From assembly GCA_002479415.1 (NCBI GenBank), contig DLMZ01000009.1, forward strand, positions 8,488 to 35,406: DNA of 26,919 bases, written 5' to 3'. Under the pieces are notes generated by a model. It did no database searches and had not been told where the DNA came from. It worked only from the letters and a program-made list of their open reading frames with translations. Each line of letters starts with the position of its first letter. The first letter of the stretch is position 1. This document shows positions 1-6,189 of the stretch, piece by piece. This stretch comes from Firmicutes bacterium UBA7523. Lineage in GTDB: Bacteria > Bacillota > Dethiobacteria > Dethiobacterales > Dethiobacteraceae. A program made the translations under genes and the position numbers.

Positions 1-497
1 CGATCTGTTACCTTGCTAGTTCTGTAAGCATCAATTACTTGCTGATTACTCACCTCTGACTCTAAGCTTTCTTTTGCTTCTCGTAATCGCTTGCTGTTTC
101 CGCGAGGCTTTGTTTCAATACCGAGACTGGTTAGCACATCGCTGTAAAATTTTTTGCGGGAAATCCTCAAGTCCTTAATAATATTATTTGTCCCTATTTC
201 CTCCCGCCATTTAGTCATCAGCACTACTTGTTTCTCAATGGGCAACTCTTTAAACTCATCGTAGGGGATTACCTTGTTTTCGTACATATTATAAACTCTC
301 ACCTCACTGTTATTCATATATTCTTTTTTTGCTTTACCTCGCAAAAAATCAACTGGAGTCATAATGGCGCCTTTACGTCCTGTTCTTGAAGCTCTTCCTC
401 TAACACCGCTAAGGTTTTTTTTGCATGTAGTAGCTGAAAAAGCTTGTTCAGCTTCCGATGGACCTTTATCTTCAAAATAATAGTCTTCACTCAACAA
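1..497 (-). CDS. Hypothetical basic protein with HTH-like segment, C-terminus cut by window edge
   Basis: The minus-strand frame is open from a TTG at 497 to the left edge, about 165 codons, with no stop inside the window. The start is chosen because GGAGG at 505-509 lies 7 bases upstream and an in-frame TGA lies just before it. I do not recognise the family. Residues about 30-60 are rich in Arg and Lys. Residues about 105-121 (NIIKDLRISRKKFYSDV) have the spacing of a helix-turn-helix, so DNA binding is a plausible inference. The extreme C-terminal part is again charged. It lies downstream of the menA-like gene but is separated from it by a terminator, so it is probably a separate transcription unit. 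Small accessory DNA-binding proteins of integrative elements look like this, but nothing else mobile is visible. Confidence 0.6.
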   Translation of the reverse strand, partial: MLSEDYYFEDKGPSEAEQAFSATTCKKNLSGVRGRASRTGRKGAIMTPVDFLRGKAKKEYMNNSEVRVYNMYENKVIPYDEFKELPIEKQVVLMTKWREEIGTNNIIKDLRISRKKFYSDVLTSLGIETKPRGNSKRLREAKESLESEVSNQQVIDAYRTSKVTD

Positions 498-574
498 ATA
501 TCATCCTCCACATATTGGATTAGTATGCTCACTTTAGCCCTTTTTATGCTTACTAAGAGATAACTTAACAATAA

Positions 575-605
575 ATAAAAAAGCTCCCTTTTTGAGATAA
601 GGAGC
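575..605 (-). terminator. Intrinsic terminator after the prenyltransferase gene
   Basis: On the minus strand a GCTCCTT / AAGGGAGC stem (one U-G pair, 7 pairs, loop of about 8 bases) is followed directly by TTTTTT and then ATTT. It lies about 20 bases after the stop of the prenyltransferase gene and before the gene that starts at 497. Confidence 0.75.
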
Positions 606-626
606 ACTTATGCCGAGCAATACCTT

Positions 627-1562
627 TTATATCGTAAGAATACGCTTGATGATCCCCGCAAGAACCATGGTTAAACCGGTAATCTGGTAGGTTATTATTG
701 TATTTGCATTAGCCGGAACAATGTTAGGAATGTCTTCGTAGTACCGGGATGCAATCTTTACGGCACGAAACACCAAAGGAAAAGATATAAAAGATAATAA
801 CCAAAATGGATTACCTGTAAAAATAAACAACATAATTATTGAAACATATGCAGCTGCGAACAATACACCATAAACAATTACACCACGTGCTTTTCCAAGG
901 CGAACAACCCAGTTTCTTTTATTGCCCTGCTTATCCGCTTCATAATCAGGATACTGGTTAATGAAAAGAACATTAGCAATTAGGAACCCGATAGGCAATG
1001 ATGCGAGAATAACTTCAAGAGATAGAAAGTGGGCTTGAACTAGAAACGCACCGCTAACAATAAGTGGTCCAAATGTAACGCCAACCACTACTTCTCCCAT
1101 GCCACGGTAGGCCAATTTGAAAGGCGGCAGGCTGTATGCTGTGGCAAAAAACAATCCAGTGCAGCCAATCCAAAGAATACCCGGTTCCCTTAAAAAAGCA
1201 ATATAAACGCCAACGAGACTTCCTAGTGTTAGTGCCACAGCAGTAATTGCAGCCGCTTCCTTTAAGGTAAGTACTCCGTCCACAATGGCACGCTTACCAC
1301 CGCTAAAAGGAGTGCGCTTCTCAGGTGCTACCATTAAATCCACACCTGTATTAAAATCAACAAAGTCATTCACAGCGTTTTTGCCGATTTCAATAAAGTA
1401 TACGCCTATTAAGCTTACAAAAAACCAATACCAATGAAAGCTGCCGGTGATTCCAAACGCCATCGCTCCCCCTACAGCCATTGGAACTGTAGAAGCAATC
1501 CATATTTTTGGATCTGCGACCTGCCAAAAACCTTTCCAAAAGCGACGGACATTCGATTCCAT
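627..1562 (-). CDS. UbiA-family prenyltransferase, probably 1,4-dihydroxy-2-naphthoate polyprenyltransferase (MenA-like)
   Basis: This 311-residue, strongly hydrophobic protein has about eight or nine predicted membrane spans. Two Asp-rich motifs place it in the UbiA superfamily: N65-D66-x-x-D69 followed by D75, and D206-x-x-x-D210 in an NQYPDYEAD context. In this family these motifs bind the Mg-diphosphate of a polyprenyl donor. Among bacterial members the closest pattern is MenA, which attaches the isoprenoid tail in menaquinone synthesis at the membrane. No other men gene is in the window, so the acceptor is not fixed by context; another aromatic acceptor is possible. The ATG at 1562 has GGGAGG 8 bases upstream. 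The gene begins 70 bases after the receiver/GGDEF-like gene on the same strand with no terminator between, so the two may be cotranscribed. Confidence 0.82.
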   Translation of the reverse strand: MESNVRRFWKGFWQVADPKIWIASTVPMAVGGAMAFGITGSFHWYWFFVSLIGVYFIEIGKNAVNDFVDFNTGVDLMVAPEKRTPFSGGKRAIVDGVLTLKEAAAITAVALTLGSLVGVYIAFLREPGILWIGCTGLFFATAYSLPPFKLAYRGMGEVVVGVTFGPLIVSGAFLVQAHFLSLEVILASLPIGFLIANVLFINQYPDYEADKQGNKRNWVVRLGKARGVIVYGVLFAAAYVSIIMLFIFTGNPFWLLSFISFPLVFRAVKIASRYYEDIPNIVPANANTIITYQITGLTMVLAGIIKRILTI

Positions 1563-1632
1563 GCGACAGACCTCCCTCTATTTAATTGTTAATATATCCG
1601 ATTTTCAAATATTTAATCCCTTATTGTATCGC

Positions 1633-2403
1633 TTAAATTCGGTTATTCTTAAGATTTGCTTTTAACATATTTATTAGAGAGTTCCTATCTCCTCCATCTT
1701 CTGGAAAAGCAACTATGGCAGAGGTGAAAAGGTAACGCATTTCGCTTTCCAGGTAGTCATATGACTCAAGAGTATCACTGATTCTTTCCAGCACATACTC
1801 TGCCCCTTCTCTGTTTGTAAGCGGCAAAAAGATTAGCACTTTATTGGAGCTGTAACGAATAACCGTGTCAATGTCACGGAGAATTCCTTCCAAAATACCA
1901 TCCGCGGAACGATTAATCTCACCGGAGTGAAAAGAAAGCATGATAAGAGACAGAGAAGATTTCCCGCGGTACGCACGTTTTAATTCGATATCCAATAATT
2001 CATTCATATTAAAAGAAACATATTCGGTGTAAACGTCTGAATAATCATTCGGATTTATAAGTCTCTCAATTCGCTCCATAAGATATGAGTCATTATAGGG
2101 CTTTACAATATAGTCGGAGGCTCCGGCGTCTAATGCTTTAACAACCGCGTCCTTTTCAGAAATGTAGGAAAGAACAATAACGGGAATATGATCACACAAT
2201 ACCTCGTGGATATCGGCTATAACATCTGCTGCGCTTTTTTCCGGGTCGCAGTCAACGATAATAAGTTGAACATCTTCATCTGTTTTAGAAGCAAGCTCAT
2301 CTCTGTCTCTTATACCAAAAAGTTGATAGCCTGCATTCCGAACTTCTTTTTCAATTCCAGAATGAATCGTTCCATAAGTATCTAGAAGTAAGATCTTTCT
2401 CAT
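1633..2403 (-). CDS. Response-regulator receiver domain fused to a degenerate GGDEF domain
   Basis: This 256-residue cytoplasmic protein has two domains. Residues 1-117 form a CheY-like receiver: D8 in LLLDTYG, the predicted phosphoacceptor D51 in IIVDCDPE, S79 and the conserved K101 in VKPY. Residues about 125-255 follow the fold pattern of a diguanylate cyclase domain (start SLSLIMLSF; centre DIDTVIRY...IFLPL; end AFPEDGGDR). However, the catalytic GGDEF signature that should follow RY183-184 reads SSNKV, so c-di-GMP synthesis is not expected. It could be a pseudo-enzyme that signals through protein contact. No partner histidine kinase is nearby. The ATG at 2403 has a GGGGGTGG ribosome binding site 7 bases upstream. 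A sigma-H-like promoter lies at 2430-2459. Confidence 0.8.
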   Translation of the reverse strand: MRKILLLDTYGTIHSGIEKEVRNAGYQLFGIRDRDELASKTDEDVQLIIVDCDPEKSAADVIADIHEVLCDHIPVIVLSYISEKDAVVKALDAGASDYIVKPYNDSYLMERIERLINPNDYSDVYTEYVSFNMNELLDIELKRAYRGKSSLSLIMLSFHSGEINRSADGILEGILRDIDTVIRYSSNKVLIFLPLTNREGAEYVLERISDTLESYDYLESEMRYLFTSAIVAFPEDGGDRNSLINMLKANLKNNRI

Positions 2404-2429
2404 CTATTATCCACCCCCGTTTCATTAGC

Positions 2430-2459
2430 TATTTCGCCTACATTTTGCATAATTCCTGC
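2430..2459 (-). promoter_or_regulatory. Candidate sigma-H promoter of the receiver/degenerate-GGDEF gene
   Basis: On the minus strand GCAGGAATT (2451-2459) is followed after 12 bases by GGCGAAATA (2430-2438). The known B. subtilis sigma-H pattern is RNAGGAWWW, 11-12 bases, RNNGAATWW. The -35 part fits fully and the -10 part has one mismatch. Transcription would start near 2422, about 20 bases before the ATG at 2403. Three similar elements occur elsewhere in the window. Confidence 0.5.
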
Positions 2460-2486
2460 AGTACGCAATAAAAAGCGGTAACAAAC

Positions 2487-2523
2487 AACCCCGACACTCT
2501 TATAAGTTAAGAATGTCGGGGTT
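2487..2523 (-). terminator. Terminator of the glutamate synthase operon
   Basis: AACCCCGACA (2487-2496) pairs with TGTCGGGGTT (2514-2523). After one mismatch a further 5 pairs (TCTTA/TAAGA) continue toward a 5-base loop. Read on the minus strand the stem is followed by GTTTGTT, a moderate T-run. It lies 20 bases after the stop of the last glt gene. Confidence 0.75.
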
Positions 2524-2543
2524 ATGCATAGATACCACTGCGT

Positions 2544-3278
2544 CTAGTACTTCGTATACAGGTCACCATAAGGGCGGGTTCCCTGCGGCTGCAATTTGGT
2601 AAAATCAGAACATTTTATGTCTTTTAATTGTAGTTTAAAATAATCTTTATAGCGGCTAATGATACCTTCAAGAAATTCAATATCTTTATCTGTTAGCTCC
2701 GCTGTCTGGACCTCTCTGCCAAGCTTATGAGCAGGAATCTCTCCGCGTATATACATAACACCGCCGTGCATTCCTGTTCCGCAGTAATTGCCAATTACTT
2801 CATTTCCATCCGGCTGTCCTAGCACAACTATAATGCCTCCGGCCATATATTCCCCTAAAAAGTCCCCTGTTTTTCCACCTACAACTATTGTGGGAATTTG
2901 CTCCCCATATTCTTTCATATGAATACCTACGCGGTAACCCACATTGCCGCGAATAAAGACTTCACCGCCGCGCATGGCATACCCTAGTGTATCTCCGGCA
3001 TCTCCGTTAATAACAATAGTGCCGCCGTTCATTGTGTTGGCTACTGCATCCTGAGCGTTGCCTTTGACAATTACTTCCGGTCCATCCATATAAGCGGCTA
3101 AATCATTACCAGGAATTCCCTCTATGGTAAATTTAATATTACCACGAATGGCATCAGCAATGTATCGCTGCCCATTCACATTCTTCAGTAATATTTCATC
3201 TGCGCCATTTTTTACTTCCTGACGAATCTGTTTATTAAGATTCATATAGTAAATGCCGCGGGAGTCTATCGTTACCAT
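2544..3278 (-). CDS. Glutamate synthase GXGXG-domain subunit (archaeal-type split GltB, C-terminal part)
   Basis: This 244-residue protein corresponds to the C-terminal beta-helix (GXGXG) domain of the large glutamate synthase subunit. The same fold occurs in FwdC/FmdC. Its middle is a ladder of Gly-rich turns, for example GDAGDTLGYAMRGGEVFIRGNVG, GGKTGDFLGEYMAGGIIVVLG and GNYCGTGMHGGVMYIRG (residues about 95-180). In full-length GltB this domain is a structural scaffold that helps hold the ammonia tunnel together. Here it is encoded separately as the last of three co-oriented genes, 33 bases after the FMN subunit. The ATG at 3278 is supported by a full AGGAGGTG site 6 bases upstream, so I keep this start over the internal Met12. 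No independent activity is expected. Confidence 0.9.
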   Translation of the reverse strand: MVTIDSRGIYYMNLNKQIRQEVKNGADEILLKNVNGQRYIADAIRGNIKFTIEGIPGNDLAAYMDGPEVIVKGNAQDAVANTMNGGTIVINGDAGDTLGYAMRGGEVFIRGNVGYRVGIHMKEYGEQIPTIVVGGKTGDFLGEYMAGGIIVVLGQPDGNEVIGNYCGTGMHGGVMYIRGEIPAHKLGREVQTAELTDKDIEFLEGIISRYKDYFKLQLKDIKCSDFTKLQPQGTRPYGDLYTKY

Positions 3279-3311
3279 CGCTTACACCTCCTGTTTCAAA
3301 CACGTTCTATT

Positions 3312-4805
3312 CTATTCTCCGGCTGCTTTAACACCAAGAATCTCGAGCTCTTTATTTGTCATGCCCACTGCCCTCAGCATTAAACGATTGCCCCGCAAGC
3401 TTTCAATAGCATTAATACCCATACCGCCCAGCAACTCTTTAATTTCATGCTTCCATGCTCTTATTAAGTTGGCGGCACGCTCAGCTCCCGCTTCCGGATT
3501 TAGACGCTTAACAAGTTCAGGTCTTTGTGTGGCAATACCCCAGTTGCATTTTCCTGTATAACATTTCTGGCAAACATGGCACCCCAGAGCAATTAGTGCT
3601 GCCGTACCTATATACACCGCGTCCGCACCTAAAGCAATTGCCTTAACCACATCGGCGCTGTGCCGTATACTGCCGCCAACAACAAGGGATACTTCATTCC
3701 TTATCCCTTCGTCCCGCAGTCGGCTGTCCACCGCAGCTAAAGCTAATTCAATCGGTATTCCCACATGGTCTCTTGTACGCAAAGGCGCTGCTCCAGTGCT
3801 GCCGCGATAGCCGTCTATAGCAATTACATCCGCACCGGCACGGGCGATTCCGGAGGCAATGGCAGCTACGTTATGCACAGCTGCAATCTTCACAAAAATC
3901 GGCTTAGTATATTCAATTGCTTCTTTTAGCGAAAAAATTAGCTGAGTAAGATCCTCAATAGAATAGATATCATGATGGGGCGCAGGAGATATAGCATCGG
4001 ATTCGATAGGAATCATTCTAGTTTCGGACACATCCCTACCTACTTTTTCACCAGGCAAATGTCCGCCGATTCCAGGCTTTGCCCCTTGCCCTATTTTAAT
4101 TTCAATGGCAGATCCTGCGTTAAGATAATCAATATCGACGCCAAAACGCCCCGAAGCAACCTGAGTAATGGTGTTTTTCCCGTATTGAAATAAATCCTTA
4201 TGCAGACCTCCTTCGCCAGTGTTGTAAAATGTATGCTCACTTTCTGCTGCTGCAGCCAGTGATTTAATGGCATTAAGTGAAATAGCGCCAAAAGACATGG
4301 CCGAGAACATTATTGGAATCTCCAGTTCCAACTGCGGCGGTAATTCAGTGGGCTGAGACCCCTCTAAGGTAAGCGAAGCTGGCTTCCTTCCCAAGAAAGT
4401 GCGAAGTTCCATAGGCTCCCTCAAAGGATCAATAGATGGATTTGTGACTTGTGAAGCGTTTAGCATCATTCTGTCAAAATAACTGGGCATAGGCCTGGAA
4501 CAACCCATCCCGGTCAAGAGAATACCGCCACTATCTGCTTGAGCTTGAATTGCATTGATTATATCAATATTCCAATTAGCATTACCGCTAAATTCCTGCG
4601 GTGCTTGCTTCACAGCTAGCGCACCTTTAGGGCATAGGGAAACACAACGTTGACAGTTAACACATTCTGCCGGCTTGCACTTTATTTGTTTGTTTTTTTC
4701 ATCTGCATAATGAACTTCATTGGCACATTGGCGCACACAAACACCACAGTCATTGCACAACTCTCTGTCACGGTCAATTAGAAACTTGGGCTTTTTAACA
4801 GTCAC
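3312..4805 (-). CDS. Glutamate synthase FMN-binding catalytic subunit with N-terminal ferredoxin domain
   Basis: This 497-residue protein reduces 2-oxoglutarate plus ammonia to glutamate. The N-terminus carries two 4Fe-4S motifs (C17-x2-C20-x2-C23-x3-C27 and C48-x2-C51-x2-C54-x3-C58). The rest is the (beta/alpha)8 FMN domain typical of GltB, with the signature stretches MSFGAISLNAIKSLA, GEGG, QGAKPGIGGHLPG, VKIAAVHNVAAIA and DGYRGSTGAAPL. A C-terminal cluster site (C409, C412, C415, C420, followed by GIATQ) matches the Fe-S ligand loop of this family. Fused ferredoxin domains are the hallmark of archaeal-type, three-gene glutamate synthases. No GltD small subunit is in the window, so the electron donor is probably ferredoxin or another partner. 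The start is GTG at 4805, with GGGGAGG 8 bases upstream. It follows the amidotransferase gene by 39 bases. Confidence 0.93.
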   Translation of the reverse strand: MTVKKPKFLIDRDRELCNDCGVCVRQCANEVHYADEKNKQIKCKPAECVNCQRCVSLCPKGALAVKQAPQEFSGNANWNIDIINAIQAQADSGGILLTGMGCSRPMPSYFDRMMLNASQVTNPSIDPLREPMELRTFLGRKPASLTLEGSQPTELPPQLELEIPIMFSAMSFGAISLNAIKSLAAAAESEHTFYNTGEGGLHKDLFQYGKNTITQVASGRFGVDIDYLNAGSAIEIKIGQGAKPGIGGHLPGEKVGRDVSETRMIPIESDAISPAPHHDIYSIEDLTQLIFSLKEAIEYTKPIFVKIAAVHNVAAIASGIARAGADVIAIDGYRGSTGAAPLRTRDHVGIPIELALAAVDSRLRDEGIRNEVSLVVGGSIRHSADVVKAIALGADAVYIGTAALIALGCHVCQKCYTGKCNWGIATQRPELVKRLNPEAGAERAANLIRAWKHEIKELLGGMGINAIESLRGNRLMLRAVGMTNKELEILGVKAAGE

Positions 4806-4844
4806 CGGGTTAGCCTCCCCTCAATTAAATAATTCAGCTTTATA

Positions 4845-5966
4845 TTATAACTTTAAGCAAGCACTGTCATCTGTTTCTACTACGCCATCCTCTAAAACTC
4901 CGATGACCGGCTCTCCGCCACGAGGAGACCAGACACGCTCCGGACTAGGACATATCTCCCGTATAGCAGACTCTTCACTGGCCACATAGAGAAAGTCACC
5001 ATGCTCCGCTGCTGTGAGCGGACGAAGCTTAAGACGATCATTTAAAGCCATGATTCCATTGTCCGAGCCTAAAATAATGCTAAACGGTCCGTTAATCAGC
5101 AGGCTGGAATATACAATACGCGCACTGCGGTAGAGCTTTTTCTTTTGCTCAGGCATCCTGTCAATCTCAGCCCAGAAAGGAGAAGCGACTACAGAAACGG
5201 CAACATCCAAAGGCAAGCAGTGTCTTCGCAACAGCAAATCAAATATATAAGCTATCGCCTCCGTATCCGTCTGCAGCGTACATTTATAACCAAACATTTC
5301 TAAGAAACGCCTGTTAGCGTCATAAGAAGAAATCTCTCCATTATGAACCACGGACCAGTCTAGTAGTGTAAAAGGATGAGCGCCGCCCCACCAACCTGGG
5401 GTATTCGTGGGAAATCGGCCATGAGCAGTCCATGTATAGCCCTGATATTCATCTAAGCGATAAAACTCTCCAATGTCTTCCGGGTATCCTACACCTTTAA
5501 ACGCTCCCATGTTTTTACCACTGGAAAAAATATAGGCGCCGCGACACAATGTATTTATTTCCATAACTCTTTCTACCACAAATTCGTTAGGAGAAAGCTC
5601 TGTCTGGTACAGCATCTCAAGCTTAGGCTTTACAAAATATCGCCAAATCAACGGCGCGTTCGTTATTCCTTTTGTCTTACGCGTTGGAATGGGTCCCCCC
5701 ATTTCTAAATTAAAGTGAGTAGTCAAATAACGCTCCGTGTTTTCTCTCACAGTATTATCTTCATAAAACAAATGAAAAGCATAATAATCTTTAAATTCTG
5801 GATATATACCGTACGCGGCAAAACCACCGCCCAATCCGTTAGAACGGTCATGCATCAAAGCAATGGAGCGTATTATTTGATCACCTGCAACACGATTGCC
5901 TTTTCGATTAATAAACCCGCTTATAGCGCATCCTGATGGAATACGAATATCTCCCTCACGCAGCAT
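4845..5966 (-). CDS. Glutamate synthase class II glutamine amidotransferase subunit
   Basis: This 373-residue class II (Ntn-type) glutamine amidotransferase corresponds to the N-terminal domain of GltB. It releases ammonia from glutamine for the FMN subunit. The likely nucleophile is C13 in SGCAISG, which would be exposed after removal of a short propeptide. Other family stretches are HGRFPTNTPGWWGGAHPF and DWSVVHNGEISSYDANR (the Asn-Gly-Glu oxyanion region), and LQTDTEAIAYIFD. I place the start at the ATG at 5966, which has GGGAGGGAG 6 bases upstream. The longer frame beginning at 6005 would start inside the stem of a terminator hairpin and has no ribosome binding site. It is the first gene of the operon and is preceded by a regulated-looking leader. 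Confidence 0.92.
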   Translation of the reverse strand: MLREGDIRIPSGCAISGFINRKGNRVAGDQIIRSIALMHDRSNGLGGGFAAYGIYPEFKDYYAFHLFYEDNTVRENTERYLTTHFNLEMGGPIPTRKTKGITNAPLIWRYFVKPKLEMLYQTELSPNEFVVERVMEINTLCRGAYIFSSGKNMGAFKGVGYPEDIGEFYRLDEYQGYTWTAHGRFPTNTPGWWGGAHPFTLLDWSVVHNGEISSYDANRRFLEMFGYKCTLQTDTEAIAYIFDLLLRRHCLPLDVAVSVVASPFWAEIDRMPEQKKKLYRSARIVYSSLLINGPFSIILGSDNGIMALNDRLKLRPLTAAEHGDFLYVASEESAIREICPSPERVWSPRGGEPVIGVLEDGVVETDDSACLKL

Positions 5967-5983
5967 AATACTCTCCCTCCCTT

Positions 5984-6046
5984 TAAAAATAAGCTTCAAG
6001 GACATAAACTTTTAATGTCCTTGAAGCCCCGTTGCTCCAGTACAAC
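5984..6046 (-). promoter_or_regulatory. Leader attenuator of the glutamate synthase operon (terminator plus ANTAR-like hairpins)
   Basis: A perfect 13-pair stem (5993-6005 with 6015-6027, 9-base loop) followed on the minus strand by TTATTTTT forms an intrinsic terminator between the promoter and the first glt ribosome binding site. Just upstream are two alternative, overlapping 5-pair hairpins with six-base loops. One is at 6031-6046, GTTGT[ACTGGA]GCAAC. The other is at 6023-6038, GGAGC[AACGGG]GCTTC. Both loops have A at position 1 and G at position 4, the known signature of RNAs bound by ANTAR antiterminators. The second hairpin uses the same bases as the 5' arm of the terminator. The terminator is directly visible; ANTAR control is inference. 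Confidence 0.6.
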
Positions 6047-6099
6047 TTAAATTTTCGCATTGTGAAACTTGGTTTCATTAAAAGAAATATTATGTTTGT

Positions 6100-6128
6100 A
6101 TTTTAGCATGATAAAGGAAAAAATGCAA
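6100..6128 (-). promoter_or_regulatory. Sigma-A promoter of the glutamate synthase operon
   Basis: On the minus strand TTGCAT (6123-6128) is followed after 17 bases by TAAAAT (6100-6105), and TGC just upstream gives an extended -10. Predicted start is near 6093, leaving a leader of about 127 bases before the ATG at 5966. The -35 abuts the T-run of the preceding terminator. Confidence 0.6.
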
Positions 6129-6129
6129 T

Positions 6130-6164
6130 AAAAAAATAAGGCATGAATTGGATCCATACCTTAT
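6130..6164 (-). terminator. Terminator of the alpha-glucan phosphorylase gene
   Basis: On the minus strand ATAAGGTATG and CATGCCTTAT form a 10-pair stem (one G-U) with a 9-base loop, followed by a run of T residues (6130-6136). It lies 25 bases after the phosphorylase stop codon. Confidence 0.85.
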
Positions 6165-6189
6165 CTTTTCTTCCTATTTCTATACTATA

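Noticed and set aside
1563..1632. Separate promoter for the prenyltransferase gene in the gap after the receiver gene
   Set aside because: An AGGGATTA box is present but no GAAT-type or TATAAT-type partner stands at the right distance; cotranscription is simpler.
5967..6005. Longer N-terminus of the glutamate synthase amidotransferase starting at the ATG at 6005
   Set aside because: That ATG lies inside the 3' arm of the leader terminator, has no ribosome binding site and would add residues before the usual propeptide. The ATG at 5966 has a strong site.
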